Shown here one piece after another: positions 1 to 11,600 of a stretch of DNA of 64,000 nt. Origin of the DNA: Ligustrum vulgare. Taxonomy: Eukaryota > Streptophyta > Magnoliopsida > Lamiales > Oleaceae. The first letter of the stretch is position 1; every line of letters starts with the position of its first letter. Position numbers and translations under genes: made by a program. Under the pieces are notes generated by a model that was given only the letters and a program-made list of their open reading frames with translations, was not told the origin of the DNA and did no database searches. The stretch covers positions 37,621,241-37,685,240 of the forward strand of contig OY743186.1 in the NCBI GenBank assembly GCA_963555705.1, in the 5' to 3' direction.

Positions 1-998
1 CACACATATCTTCATTACCGGACGGAGGAGCGACGACGACGAGCGAAGGTTTAATGACAACAAAGCAAGCCGACGGTAGTGATTGCGCCATTGCTGTGTG
101 TTACTGTATTGTATTGAACCAGATTTTTGTGAAGTTAATGTGATTCAGCAATGATGGTGGTTGTGGGCTGTATGAAAATGTAGTAAATAGTGCATGAAAT
201 GTGTTTGATTTTATGTCTATGACAAAGTATCATAAAATTTTTGTGAAGTATCATGACGTGATACTAAAATTTCACAGTAAGTATAATAAAATTTTGATAA
301 AATTTCATGTTATGATACCAACAATTTGAAAGTATCACAATCTCATAAAACTGGCTTGCTAATTCTCGTTGATTTACTGAAAATGTTGATAATAAGTGAC
401 TAATGAATTTTCGCAACAGTTGCTCTAAACCACTAGTCATGGTCTCATAACACGACACAATAGTCGATAGTGTGGTTATATATCTTAACATGAGGTGTTG
501 GTCAAAACGACATATATTCCGAAAATATTGTTTAATCATTTCTATTGACTTCTCGTAATTGGTGACATGTCTAAAATCAATTATACAAAGTCCAGGTAGG
601 GTTCATCGTTTCTAAGTTCGAGGACAAAAATTATTATAAAATTATTCTTAAATCATATTATTCTCATTATGCTCAACACTCGTTCTCTTTCTTTTCTTTT
701 CTTTCTGATTTGGATACGATTTCTCGTTATGCTCCAAAACTCATTTCTTTCTTTCTTTCCTATTCGGATACAATCTCTTTCTTTTCTCTTCATTCTTTCT
801 CATAAATCAGTAAAATAAGTATCCGAAATGCTGAAATAACGTTAAACATCATAAACTTCTTTACCTCGGAGTTGGTAGGACGAGTGATGGCGATGGAAAT
901 CTTTATCAATATTAATTAAATAGTGTAAAATGTTTCTTGAAATTTCTTTTGGAAAATTTTCTAGTCTACAGAAATGCAGACTGGCTCTGATACCAAGC
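1..998 (-). mobile_element. Internal 5' region of a Del/Tekay-like chromovirus, cut by window edge
   Basis: This stretch lies directly inside the 5' LTR at 999-4068 (element on the minus strand) and starts with a tRNA-iMet primer-binding site. It should be the untranslated leader before gag. It is AT-rich, with pyrimidine-rich plus-strand tracts at 690-810. The longest minus frame (264-539, 91 codons) resembles nothing I recognise. The coding part would lie left of position 1. Assignment rests on its position beside LTR and primer site, not on coding similarity. Confidence 0.6.
983..995 (-). promoter_or_regulatory. Primer-binding site, tRNA-iMet type
   Basis: On the minus strand the sequence reads TGGTATCAGAGCC, the usual plant initiator-methionine tRNA primer site. 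It begins three bases inside the LTR end at 999, and fixes both the LTR boundary and the element's minus-strand orientation. Confidence 0.8.
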
Positions 999-1433
999 TG
1001 TAGCGCCCCGAGTTCTAAATACCCGGTTCACCACGTCATCGTCTGATCTAACTTTTAAAATAATATTTTAGCGGAAGAAATGACTGAAATTCATTTTTGG
1101 CAACATTAAATAAACTGTAATGGTCGATAAAATTGAAAACATTTATGAAAAAATTCGAAATAATAAATCGAGCCATTAATATTGTAAAGCAATTGACAAT
1201 GTCATAATTTCTTAAATAACTGAAATTCTCAAAATTATCCAATGTTTGGAAATACGGAAATCATTAAAATAAGACTTTCAACCCTTTAACGACTATTGCC
1301 ACAATCATCCATCACTTGTCACCCTTTCCGAAATCTGCAAATGTTATTAAAATAGACATGAGCATTTCATAGAAATACTCAGTAGACTCATCGCCAATTA
1401 ATTAATCTACAATATAATTGAACACATAAATGC

Positions 1434-1650
1434 AGGCTCTTTAGAAATCATAGGGTATGGGTTGCTCTTCTCGTGCATTAAAACATATGGCTTCTTCTTG
1501 GAAAAACATAGGCTCTTTAAAAATCATAGGGTGTGGGTTGCTCTTCTCGTGCATTAAAGCACATGGCTTCTCTTTGAAAATCACAGGCTCTTTAAAATCA
1601 TAGAGTATGGGTTGCTCTTTCTTCTCGTGCACATAAGGCACATAAATTAT
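1434..1650. repeat. Tandem repeat, three units of about 75 bp
   Basis: Units start at 1434, 1510 and 1585. Each begins AGGCTCTTTA and contains a GGGTTGCTCTT motif followed by CTCGTGCA. The third is the most diverged and shortest. The array lies in the chromovirus LTR and produces a spurious repetitive minus ORF at 1441-1665. Confidence 0.85.
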
Positions 1651-2055
1651 GCATAACATCATCATTTATTTTGCAAGATATTCTCTTTTTTTCTTTTCTC
1701 ATGCATAAAAGCACATAAGTTATGACAAGCATAACAACATAAATATTTCATAAGAAATACATTCTCATTTCAACATAAATATTTTCGAAGAAATACATTC
1801 TCGTCTCTTTTCATAAAAATGACTTTCACATAAGTCACATAACATACACATTCACATGCAATCATAATTTAAATCAATTAATAGGGGCAAATCTACCTTA
1901 AACTTGACGAGTGCAAAGTTGAGCGGGAAACGACTTCAATTCTTTAATTCTCCGTACGCTTCGTCTAGCCTATAAGAAGATTAAGTCGAATTAGTCTTTT
2001 GAAATTTATAGATAAAATGATAAATTACAAATTAGGGACTGAAATCGCTGATTTT

Positions 2056-2316
2056 GAAAGTTGGAGTACTAAAATGAATAATTTGAAAGTTGAGGTACTA
2101 AAATGAATAATTTGAAAGTTGAGGTACTAAAATGAATAATTTGAAAGTTGAGGGACTAAAATGAATAACTTGAAAGTTAAGGGACTAAAATGAATATTTT
2201 GAAAGTTGAGTGATTAAAATGAGTAATTTGAAAGTTGAAGGACTAAAATGAATACTTTGAAAGTTGATGGACTAAAATGAGTTATTTGAAAGTTGAAGGA
2301 TTAAAATGAATACTTT
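2056..2316. repeat. Tandem repeat, nine units of exactly 29 bp
   Basis: Units begin at 2056, 2085, 2114, 2143, 2172, 2201, 2230, 2259 and 2288, each starting GAAAGTT and containing CTAAAATGA or ATTAAAATGA. Spacing is 29 bp every time with only base substitutions, which points to recent slippage or unequal exchange. Degenerate related text continues to about 2480. Confidence 0.93.
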
Positions 2317-3442
2317 CAAAACTTTGGGTTAAATCTCAAAATGGATACTAAATTGAGGGGATTGAAATGATTGATTTTAAAAATGAAAGGCTTATTAAAA
2401 TCATTTGGAACTTAAGGGGCTGAAATGATAGGTTTTAAAACATAAGGACTGAATTTAAAACATTTAAGAACTTAGGGACTAAACTGCAATTTAAGAAAAC
2501 TTTTAACTAAAACATATATTTCTCTCCCCCTCATTCGGTTAGAGAGAAGAGGGACAGAGGGAGCGAGGGCGAGCGGGGAGCAACGGAGAAATCTGGCGGT
2601 GGGTGCTCTGACGCCAGCGATACTACGGCACTATCACCGTCGTCTCGTGGCGGTGACAAAGAGGAGGCGCTGGTAGCAGAAAGGGCACGATTGGGTGCTG
2701 ATTCGAGGTGAAATCGGGGCTGCAGGTCGGGACTTCCGGTGGAAAATCCGGCCATAAATGGTCGACGGTAGAGGTAGGTAACTGGGTTAGATTTCTTGGT
2801 AATATTTTGGGTTTGATTTGTTTTTGATTTATGACTGGGGTTGATGGGAATGTTGTGGCTGAGATGGTTGTTTGGCCATGATGTGTTGGCGGCAGTTGGT
2901 GGTCCAGGCGATGAAGGTGGAGGTGGCGGTCAGTGATGATGATATAGGCGATGCTGCAGGTGGTTGCAGTGAGTGTGTGTTGAGATCGATTTTTGGCTAT
3001 GGCATTGGTTCGGCTGTGAGTTGCAGAGGGTGGTGATGGCTGTGGTCCTGTGGTGGTTCGGACTGTGATTGTGTGTGTGGATTGATGATAATGGCTGAGG
3101 TGATTGTTGGCGACTGGTGGTGATGAAGTTGGTGATGAATGGAGGTGGTTATGGTGCAGATTGTGGAAACGATGTTGAAATGGAATTGGTTGTGGCAGTG
3201 AAGGTTGGTGATTATGATGAGGCTGATGAAGGGGTTGGTGATGATGATGATGATGGTTTGGAGGTGAGTGAAGTTGGTGGTTTGGAGTTGAATGGAGCTC
3301 AAGCAGTCGAGGTAACCTGGCTGGAAAATTAGTGTTGGGGTGTGGGTTGTGAGAGAAGTCAGATAATGTGTAGGGAGTGTGAGGATGAACTATGAAGTTG
3401 GTGGAGTGGTGATGTATAATAGAGTGGGTGAAAGTAGGGGAT

Positions 3443-3742
3443 GGATGTGATTGATGGATGGGAGTTGGTTTTGTAAAAACATGAATTATTCTAGTTTCAC
3501 AATCTCACTCACAATGTGGGTGACAATTCACTCACATTAGAGTGGGATCCTCAAAATTTGATGTGATTGATGGATGGGAGTTGGTTGTGTAAAAACATGA
3601 ATTATTCTAGTTTCACAATCCCACTCACAATGTGGGTGACAATTCACTCACATTAGAGTGGGACCCTCAAAATTTGAATTTTGAGGGTCCCACTCTAATG
3701 TGAGTGAATTGTCACCCACATTGTGAGTGAGATTGTGATTGT
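3443..3742. repeat. Direct duplication plus inverted copy forming a foldback
   Basis: A segment of about 115 bp starting GATGTGATTGATGG occurs at about 3443-3559 and again at 3560-3677 with few changes. The outer 62 bp of the second copy are then repeated in inverted orientation from about 3678 to 3740, giving a long near-perfect stem with almost no loop. All copies are in the chromovirus LTR. Confidence 0.85.
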
Positions 3743-4156
3743 AACAAGGTTGGTAAAAACATAGACAAGCATTGCACGTAGTTCGAGAAGAATTCGTGGG
3801 CGAAATCAACTGGGTCGGAAGAATGAAACTGATAAAATGAGGTTGATGAAATTTTGGAATTTAAAATGATTTTGAGAATAATAATTTAAATAAATAAATA
3901 AAGTAATAAAATTTTGAAAATTCGGAATTTAATTTAAAATTGAATTAACTCGATATTTCTCGACTTTGCTAGATGAACGCGTCGTGACGTTAGGGTGAGA
4001 TAGCAGCGGCACGATTTTTGAAACTTTGATATAATTATTAAATTGCGTAAAAATTCTTGGTCACTACAATATTAAAGTATCAAAACATGATACTTGTGAT
4101 GAAAACAGTATTTTTCAGTCATTTTTAAAAATGAAGTTATTTTCAATTATCATATC

Positions 4157-4711
4157 TAGGGGTGGGCGTCGGTCGGGTTGGGTCGGTTTTTTGCCCAATC
4201 CGAACCCAACCCACCACGGTCGGGTTGATAAAAAATCAACCCAACCCAACCCAATTACGAATTCAAACCCAACCCAACCCACCAAATTTCGGTCGGGTTG
4301 GGTCGGGTTGGTCGGTTTGGGCTTTGGCCCAATTAGTAAAATTTTTGAAAAAAAAAAAAAAAACACTCAAGAATCTATCTTTAATTCAAAATCAATTATG
4401 TACACTACAATAACCAAAAATACAATAAATTGAACACTTGCTAATAAAATTAAAATATGTTCAATCAATATTTAAATAAGTCAAGTTTCATTACTTAAAA
4501 AAAAAAAAAAAAACGTCTTTTTTTTTGTTGGGTTGGGTTGGGTTGGGTTGGGTCGGGTTGTTCACCCAACCCGCAACCCGACCCAACCCGAAAATTTTAA
4601 AAAAAAAAAAACCCAACCCAACCCAATTTTCATGAAAAACCGACCCAACCCGATCGGGTTGGGTCGGTTTGGGCGGGTTGATCGGGTTGGGTCGGTTTTT
4701 GCCCAGCCCTA
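4157..4711. mobile_element. hAT-type MITE rich in GGGTTGGGTCGG motifs
   Basis: The 555-bp element is flanked by a perfect 8-bp duplication, ATCATATC at 4149-4156 and 4712-4719. Its ends are inverted: TAGGGGTGGGC on the left and the complement of TAGGGCTGGGC on the right. Eight-base duplications and TAGGG/CAGGG ends are hallmarks of plant hAT non-autonomous elements. The outer parts consist largely of GGGTTGGGTCGG and CCCAACCC runs in both orientations around an AT-rich centre with two poly-A tracts. No transposase is encoded; the overlapping open frames at 4115-4433 are repeat artefacts. Confidence 0.88.
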
Positions 4712-4719
4712 ATCATATC

Positions 4720-6684
4720 AAAAGTTGAGTATTTTTGCAAACACCCATATTAATATCTTAATTTTCTAAAACACCCCTTTTTAATATGCATTTATATCAA
4801 AAAAATATAAATTACTCATTATTTAATGCAGGTATATATTAGGTAAAATATAAGTAAATTTATATAGTTCTAACGTATATTAATTACGTTTTCTTAATCT
4901 GTGTCTGTGTGAAATAGAAATGAGCCTAACTTTATGAGGCGAAGGGAGTGTGTAATCGATTTTGATTCTAAATAGATAAAAATAAGCGGTGGACAAGTAA
5001 TAAGTACTTGCAAATCTTACGAAATGTGATAATTAGAAGTCGTTTGGATGTTTATAAACGTGTTCCAAACATAGGCAAAATAGTTCTATCCGATCACATG
5101 GATTGACATTGTAATAGGATTAATATCTTTAGATATTAGTCATAACTTGATTACTAATCAGAAACTGCAGGCAATTTGATCAAGAGGAACTGATATCGGT
5201 ATTCGGTAGTAAAGAAAAGTGGAATACTCTATTTCTATATTTCCGCAAGTTCATTTTATTACCAATTGATCCTCATCAATCCACATGAAGTTAGGTGCTG
5301 TGGAAGCTATTGTGAAAATGATATAGGAAGAACTCGGAATTTGGATTAATAAGAAATTGATTTGAGAAAATGTTTTATTTAAAAACTTGGTTATAATGAT
5401 GCAACACAAAGACCAATTGAGCACGTAAGTTGCTCTTTGCTATGATATAATATGAATAATGTTATTCATAGTGCAAACTACATGTAATCATCACATCAGA
5501 CATGAATCACGTGTATCGTGATTTCATGGTGGTGATAAAAATTAATTTAATTTAACTTTTTTAAATTGTTACATCCACCACACATGTGATGCCACGTAAA
5601 ATGACTATCGATAGTCGTTCATGCATTTTACTCCAATAATAATATTCCATTGTTTATAATTTCAATAAAGGGGTGGGGTGGAATGTGGAAATTCTTACTA
5701 GTTACGTAAAACATCATTGAACCCATGCCTAGAGATAGAATATTTTATTTTTAACAATGATGATGAACACTAATTTTATTTAACCGTGGGTCACAATCAC
5801 ATTGTCGAATGAACAGAAAATGTATCGTAACCTGGACAGTGTAATGGTGATTCCACTAAAATGTATATTGTTATTCATTGACGATGAAAAACGTTACTCC
5901 TAAAAAAAAAAAAGGTAAAATTCCAAGGTATGAGATAGCTTAAACTTCAATTAATCTGCAGAATAATGTCATAAAACAGAATAAATATATACAGTCCTTT
6001 TTTACAACTAGCCTAGTAAACAATCAAAATATATACCAATTAACATCCAGCTGCTGCCCGTCTTTGGGAAAACAGCTTTGCAAAGTGTTTACAAGAATAT
6101 ATTTTACTTTCATTTTCCACCGTGAACATAAATCTGGCAAAAAGGACCAATAAAATCTTAACAGATTATTGGGGTAATGGCATCTTTATAATAAATCACA
6201 CTAAGTCGCATCCGTCCGTCCCATCGAAAGCAACTAGATGGCCAAGGCAATGACTATAATCGGTAGAAAATTTGATACCATAAGCATCTCAACTCTTTGG
6301 GCAAGGCGTGCTTCTTGACCGTACCACCAGCATCTCGTATTCATACCTACATACGAGATATCGTTATTATACTTTACAATGATATAACATTTAAACCTAC
6401 ACTTCGTTACAAATGGTTAAGGGAGTTCTTTGAGTCCATTACAGACCGCTTATATGTTTTCCGCACATGTTCATGCTTATACCCATTTTGATGAATATTT
6501 TTCAACTAATTCAGTTATATGAGTAACATTTTGAATAGTAATCATAATATCGTCTTTAGAAAAGAGCAAACATGTACCTTTGGAGGCAAGTTTTTTCATT
6601 TTTTTTCATCCTGAATTTCTCCAACTTCATCTACATTTCACCGTGGCCATTGTGAAGATAGTTCCAACACTAATCATCCATCTA
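4720..6684. other. AT-rich intergenic spacer
   Basis: No convincing gene. 5440-5890 contains short inverted pieces (ATAATGTTATTCATAG near 5455; TATTGTTATTCATTG near 5866) that could be the ends of a decayed MITE. A weak exon-like minus frame at 6234-6346 is discussed under rejected items. Confidence 0.4.
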
Positions 6685-6854
6685 AGCTCTTGTTTGATTC
6701 CCATCAATTTTTGAAAAAAGTTGAGTTTTAGGAGAATGTGAGGGTGTAGATTGAATTGAAAAGTCAAAAATTGTAGACCAAAAGTAAGATGCGTGGTGTA
6801 GATTAAGTACTGTAGAAAAATGAGATGAAAAAAATGAGAACCAAACATGGGCTA
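6685..6854. mobile_element. MITE of the GTTTGATTC...GAACCAAAC family
   Basis: The left end reads CTCTTGTTTGATTCCCATCAA and the right end, inverted, GCCCATGTTTGGTTCTCAT. The interior has the AAAAGTCAAAAATTGT and TACTGTAGAAAAA blocks also seen at 42715-42895, 51834-52003 and 55665-55835. Boundaries are approximate. Confidence 0.55.
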
Positions 6855-7538
6855 AATAAAGAGTTCTGCCTATGAGAGAAGAATATCTATAGGGTAGATT
6901 AGCATTTTCTTTATGCTATCCATCAAACAAAATCAGAAGTCTATGATCACTCACTACTCTATTTTTGGTATTCTGGCATAGGCGGCTCAGAGGGTGCGCG
7001 ACATGTGCGACTGGATGGGCCTCAATGTTATAGGGGCACTAATTTTTTTTTATAAGTCATCCTTTCAAATTGTAGCACAGGACTCCCAAAATCTTAGTGT
7101 CGACCCTCTGTTATGCTTATGACTAATCTTATTCTCGTACATAACTAGAATAATTATTTACTTACATTAAATTGACCGACTTTAATTTGAACAGGTAAAG
7201 AGAGAGAGAGAGAGAATTTGATTCCGGAATTTCAATCGGAATAAGATAAAAGTTTTCCGTTGAATTTCGATTACCAGCGTGAAACCTTTAGTCCAGAAAT
7301 TCTTTTGTGATTTTTACACGGCTGACATTGCAATTTGCAGTTCATACGGCATATAATTGGTTAAGATAAATAAAAATGTAATATTAAAAGGAACCTATTA
7401 CCTGTATCATTTGTGCTCAATTTATGGTTTTTAATGAAATGGAATTTGTTTGTAGACGAAGAGACTGTTAATGGGGCCGGAAGAAAGGTTTATAGAAATT
7501 TTACTTTTGATCAACAGTCCCTTCCAATTAATACCAAC

Positions 7539-8208
7539 TGTTGAATCCAAGCCCAAAGAGAGGTACACTAATCCACTAGCAAGGACCCAACTAAGGTCCA
7601 ACGGACCTTGACCCATAGCTAAGGTCCGAAATATCACCTTGGGTCCGATTCCAAGGTGGTTTGTCAAGCGAACCTTTCTAGCCGAACTGGTTTACGCCTG
7701 GCCGATATAGTTTATACTCAATCGAGGCTCTCTACGACAGTGACCAGAAAAGGGATGTAGTCAAAGATGTGACACTGCCTTTACCGTGACGTAACAGGCG
7801 TCCATCCCCTACGAAATGTAGCAATGATTACTGTCAAAAAGCAAAGTTGTCACCTCCAAGAGTTAGGGTAAAGACAAGTGTAAAGTATGTCACGTGTAAT
7901 GATCCGAGACAACAAGTTCCTCTATAAATGGAGCACGATTGTCTCCAAGAAAGGGGTTAGTAATTTAATACACTTATCAATATATTTCTCTCACTCCCTT
8001 TTCTCTCTTTTACACACACTTATATTTCCCGCACTCAAATTATATTTGTTGAACATGGCCGCTGAATTTGGCATCGGAGTGCAAACGGAAGCCGCTTCGG
8101 CCCCCTTTGCAAGCTGATTGTTTGTCACAGTGCGCAGGAGATCCACGTGTTCAAGAGGGAGGAGCGAGACGTGTTGGTTCAAGGTCCAGCCGAATTTTGT
8201 GGTCAACA
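7539..8208 (+). repeat. 5' LTR of the Tat-type element (670 bp)
   Basis: Starts TGTTGAATCC and ends TCAACA, followed at once by the primer site. It matches the 3' LTR along its length with scattered substitutions. It holds about 50 bp (8081-8135 region) absent from the 3' LTR and a small extra piece near 7580. A TATA box (TATAAAT at 7923-7929) suggests transcription begins around 7950. Confidence 0.93.
7923..7929 (+). promoter_or_regulatory. LTR TATA box
   Basis: CTATAAATGGAG lies in the middle of the 5' LTR and is conserved at the same place in the 3' LTR (about 21333-21339), as expected for the U3/R promoter. Confidence 0.65.
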
Positions 8209-8230
8209 TTTTGGTGCCGTCTGTGGGAAA
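8209..8230 (+). promoter_or_regulatory. Primer-binding site of the Tat-type element
   Basis: TTTGGTGCCGTCTGTGGGAA follows the LTR end directly. This GCCGTCTGTGGGAA form is common next to LTRs of Tat-clade elements. I do not assign the tRNA with certainty. Confidence 0.7.
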
Positions 8231-8324
8231 CCATACTGCTAACCACGAAAACGCGTGGTGAAAAGCCACACATAGAAACGAAATCCTGAAAAAGGATGAG
8301 TCACCTCTTGCAAAAGAGTGGAGA

Positions 8325-8600
8325 ACTGCAAAAACTTTGAAACATAAGTTGAGTAACCTTGAAAAAGGCATAAAATTTTGAAACATAAGTTTGCTCACCT
8401 TGAAAAAGACATAAAACTTTAAAATAAGTTTGCTCACCTTGAAAAAGGCATAAAACTTTGAAACATAAGTTTGCTCACCTTGAAAAAGGCATAAAACTTT
8501 GAAACATAAGTTTGTTCACCTTGAAAAAGGCGTATAACTTTGAAATATAAGTTTAACAACCTTGAAAAAGGTTGGGAGCTTTGAAGAAAAAGTCCGCTCA
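8325..8600 (+). repeat. Leader tandem repeat, about six units of 39-43 bp
   Basis: Units carry CTTTGAAACATAAGTTTG followed by CTCACCTTGAAAAAGGCATA. The last units (8520-8600) are more diverged. The array lies between primer site and gag, in the untranslated leader. Confidence 0.85.
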
Positions 8601-8640
8601 TCTTTGAAAGACAAGATAAGATCAAGGAATTTCCCTAAAT

Positions 8641-11600
8641 ATGAACGAAAGCGATGGTGATATTAACCCTCGTAGGGAAAGAAATGACCAACACAACGAG
8701 GACGAGGTTCCTCAAGGACCTCATGAGAACGCCAATGAGGGAGGGGCACAACCTAACCTACCACGTCTGCACCGTAATCGCCGCATGTTGCGAGACATGA
8801 CTCGCATGGCGGCCCAAATGCTGAAAATGCAAAAGCAGCAGATAAAATAGACTGCTGTGATGAATGCCTATATGGCTAGAGGGTATTGTTCACCTGATAT
8901 CTCGCGATGCGAGATATCCCCGCAAGTGCACGGGTCGTGAGAAGTAATAAAGTGGACCTAAGAGTCCGGATTATCGTCCCACGAGGACTGCTATTAAGTA
9001 TCGAAATGTGTTAGTTCCTAACTTTATTTGAACATGCGAATTTGTTTGAGATTGTTAACTACAACTAAAGAATTAAACTAAAGAAATAAAATTGCGAAAT
9101 TGCTTTTGTTTTTAAATACGATTGTAAAGTAGTTGGGAATCCCGATTTCACCTAGCCAATTATATTAACTCCAATTCAAGTTTTATTTCCTAATTATGCA
9201 TTCGGTCGAATTCACTAATTTAAATTGAAATTCCTCTCTCGAGTTTAAATCAATTCTACCTAAATAAGTCAACCATGTATCTCTACAGAGGGTCCGAATA
9301 TTCCTTATCTAGATGCATAACACGCAAGAATTCACACACGACCGCAATAATTACAAGAGTATATCTCTATCTCTCGTTCAATTACCGAATTTATTACCAC
9401 GTTCTAAATTATTAACTCACCCTCGGATTATGGAAATAACTCAATAAATCATGAATTGGTGATCAAGCAATTCAAGCATTAAGAACAATAATAAATCAAT
9501 ACATGCAACAAAACATTAAAACAATGGAATTTGGAATTAAAATAATCTGACTAGGCTACATCGTTCATCCCAACATTAAAATTAGTTACACATCATCAAT
9601 AAATAAAAAAAAACAGTAAAAATTAACGTTCATTAAAGATGATATAAAGAATGAAAATCTTGCACCAAGTTTTGATTCATCAATTATCTTCAATTCACGC
9701 CCCTTTGCGATGCTTGATTTCCCAAGAATTTGATGTTAATTTCTCGATTGTGGCTCGTTCTTTCGAGAGGAAAAGGTCTGATTTTCGTGCAAAGAGGTTG
9801 TATTTATAGTTGGTGAAGAGATCAAGTTGAAGAAGGAAAGAAATTCATCAAATCCGCGCGCGAGTCTTTTTTGGTATCTGCACAGCGTTCAGTATTTCGA
9901 CCATATCTTTCTCTTTCCTTATCCGATTACGATGATTCAAATTGAGTTAGAAAGATAACTTAAAGGGCTCCAATTATTCTTGAAATATAATTTTCCTAAT
10001 TCGAACGTTTACTGCCCCAGAATTTGGTCTCAAAGTCCAACTAGAATTCTGTCCAGAATCTTCTAGGATTGAAATCAATTTTATGGTAATATTCTTATCA
10101 TATTCCATTCCTTTTTGACTTATACTTGCATCCAATTAACTCCTAAAAATCCTCAAAATATCTTCTTATTATCCAAATCAATCATTGGATATTTGCAAGT
10201 TGGTACCTCATGTTTAATTTGCTTTTCAGTCCTTCAACTTCCAATTGCAACAATATAGTCCTCATACTTTGGAATCTTCTCAATTCGCTCGTTTCAACTC
10301 TCAATTCCTTCAACTGGGTCCTTCAACCTCTGATTTGTTTACTTCGCCACATTGCATATTTCCGGTTGACGTCACAAACTTATCAATTGCTCATTTTAGC
10401 TCCAATTAACATCCAATTATGCATTTTTCTCATCAATTACTTCATTCTTCATCTTTTGAGATATTTTCTGCAAAGTAAACAAATAAATACAAATTAAATA
10501 ACATATATTCTAAAACGATAATAATTTATTCTAATTTAGACGTACAAATAAGTGTATAAAATACACTTATCAGGTATGTAGTGAATGAACCCATGATGCA
10601 TCCACAATACCCGCAGCCACATTACTCACCATCCGATGCTGCCACCGCCTCGTATTATTATTAAGATCCACAGGCTTATTCCGAGGTGGAATCCGAGCCC
10701 TTCTACGAGGAAGGCTTGGAACGTGAAGCACGTGAAGAACAAGCCCAACTCCCGGCTAGACACAGGGAGGCCTCGCTCGCAAAATCTGGCAGTGTCTTCA
10801 GCTGAATATGAGGGTTATGCAGAGGCAGGCAAGGGGGTCGGAACAATGCAGTTGAGCCTAGGAATAGGTGGGAGCGACGGGCTGAAGAATCCGTGTCGCA
10901 GAGTCGAATGTATAGGGACCAACAAGGTACCGGGGGGGGGGGGAGGTTCACCCCCACGCATGAGCCTAGGAATAGGCAGGAAAGGAGAGACGAAGCAGTT
11001 CGGACCAATCCTCGCAACGAATTACAGAGCCATGAATGGCCAAACTATGGTCGCGTTCTGCCACCACAAAGGCAAGACTACGCTCCGCCACTCTATGACC
11101 AATACCGTGATCCAGTGTATTCCGGTCATGACGAGGATGGTGAACTGCCCTCTTACGAGCTGGATGACGAAGAGGAAATAAGTCCCTTCACAGAGGGCCT
11201 TCGTAGATGCCCCGTGCCTCATGACTTCGAAATTCCAGAAATAGCAAAATATTCTGGCCGAGGTGACCCTGACGATCACCTGTTTAATTACCGTGCCAGC
11301 ATGGAAATAGCCAGAGCCACCCCATCACTGAAATGTAAAGCCTTTGCTTTAACCCTTGAGGGAAATGCCATACGATGGTATAAAAAACTCCCTCATGGCA
11401 GCATCCACAGTTGGAGAGATATGAAAACGGCTTTTAAAAATGGCTTTGTTTCCTCCAGGCCTGGCCAGCTCCCACTCCAACGCCTTCAGGATCTGAGGCA
11501 AGGAAGGGACGAATCTCTGAAAAGTTACCTAGCTCGATTTACTGAATAGATGCACATCTGCGAAAATATCACTGAGGCAGAGATGTTTTCCGCTTTGAAA

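Larger units (their letters stand above)
999..4068 (-). repeat. 5' LTR of a Del/Tekay-like Ty3/gypsy element (3.07 kb)
   Basis: Read on the minus strand the repeat starts TGTAGTGACCAAG at 4068 and ends GGGGCGCTACA at 999, so it has TG...CA ends, and a tRNA-iMet primer site follows. Terminal sequences of this kind and LTRs of 2-4 kb are usual for the Del/Tekay chromovirus lineage. Inside are three tandem arrays or foldbacks (1434-1650, 2056-2316, 3443-3742) and a GA-rich patch near 2525-2600. The second LTR is outside the window, so target duplication and LTR age cannot be read. Small open frames inside it (for example 2531-2755 minus and 3117-3332 plus) are low-complexity and are not called as genes. 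Confidence 0.78.

Noticed and set aside
3117..3332. Plus ORF with an acidic run (DDDDDG).
   Set aside because: Translation of GGTGATGATGAT simple repeats within a chromovirus LTR.
6234..6346. Exon-like minus frame (WWYGQEARLAQRVEML ... FLPIIVIALAI) after a possible acceptor.
   Set aside because: The frame is only about 37 codons, the acceptor has no pyrimidine tract and no upstream exon was found; not enough for a gene call.
6989..7114. Possible small transposon with CAGAGGGT ends.
   Set aside because: Inverted ends match over only about 9-12 bp and no target duplication could be seen.
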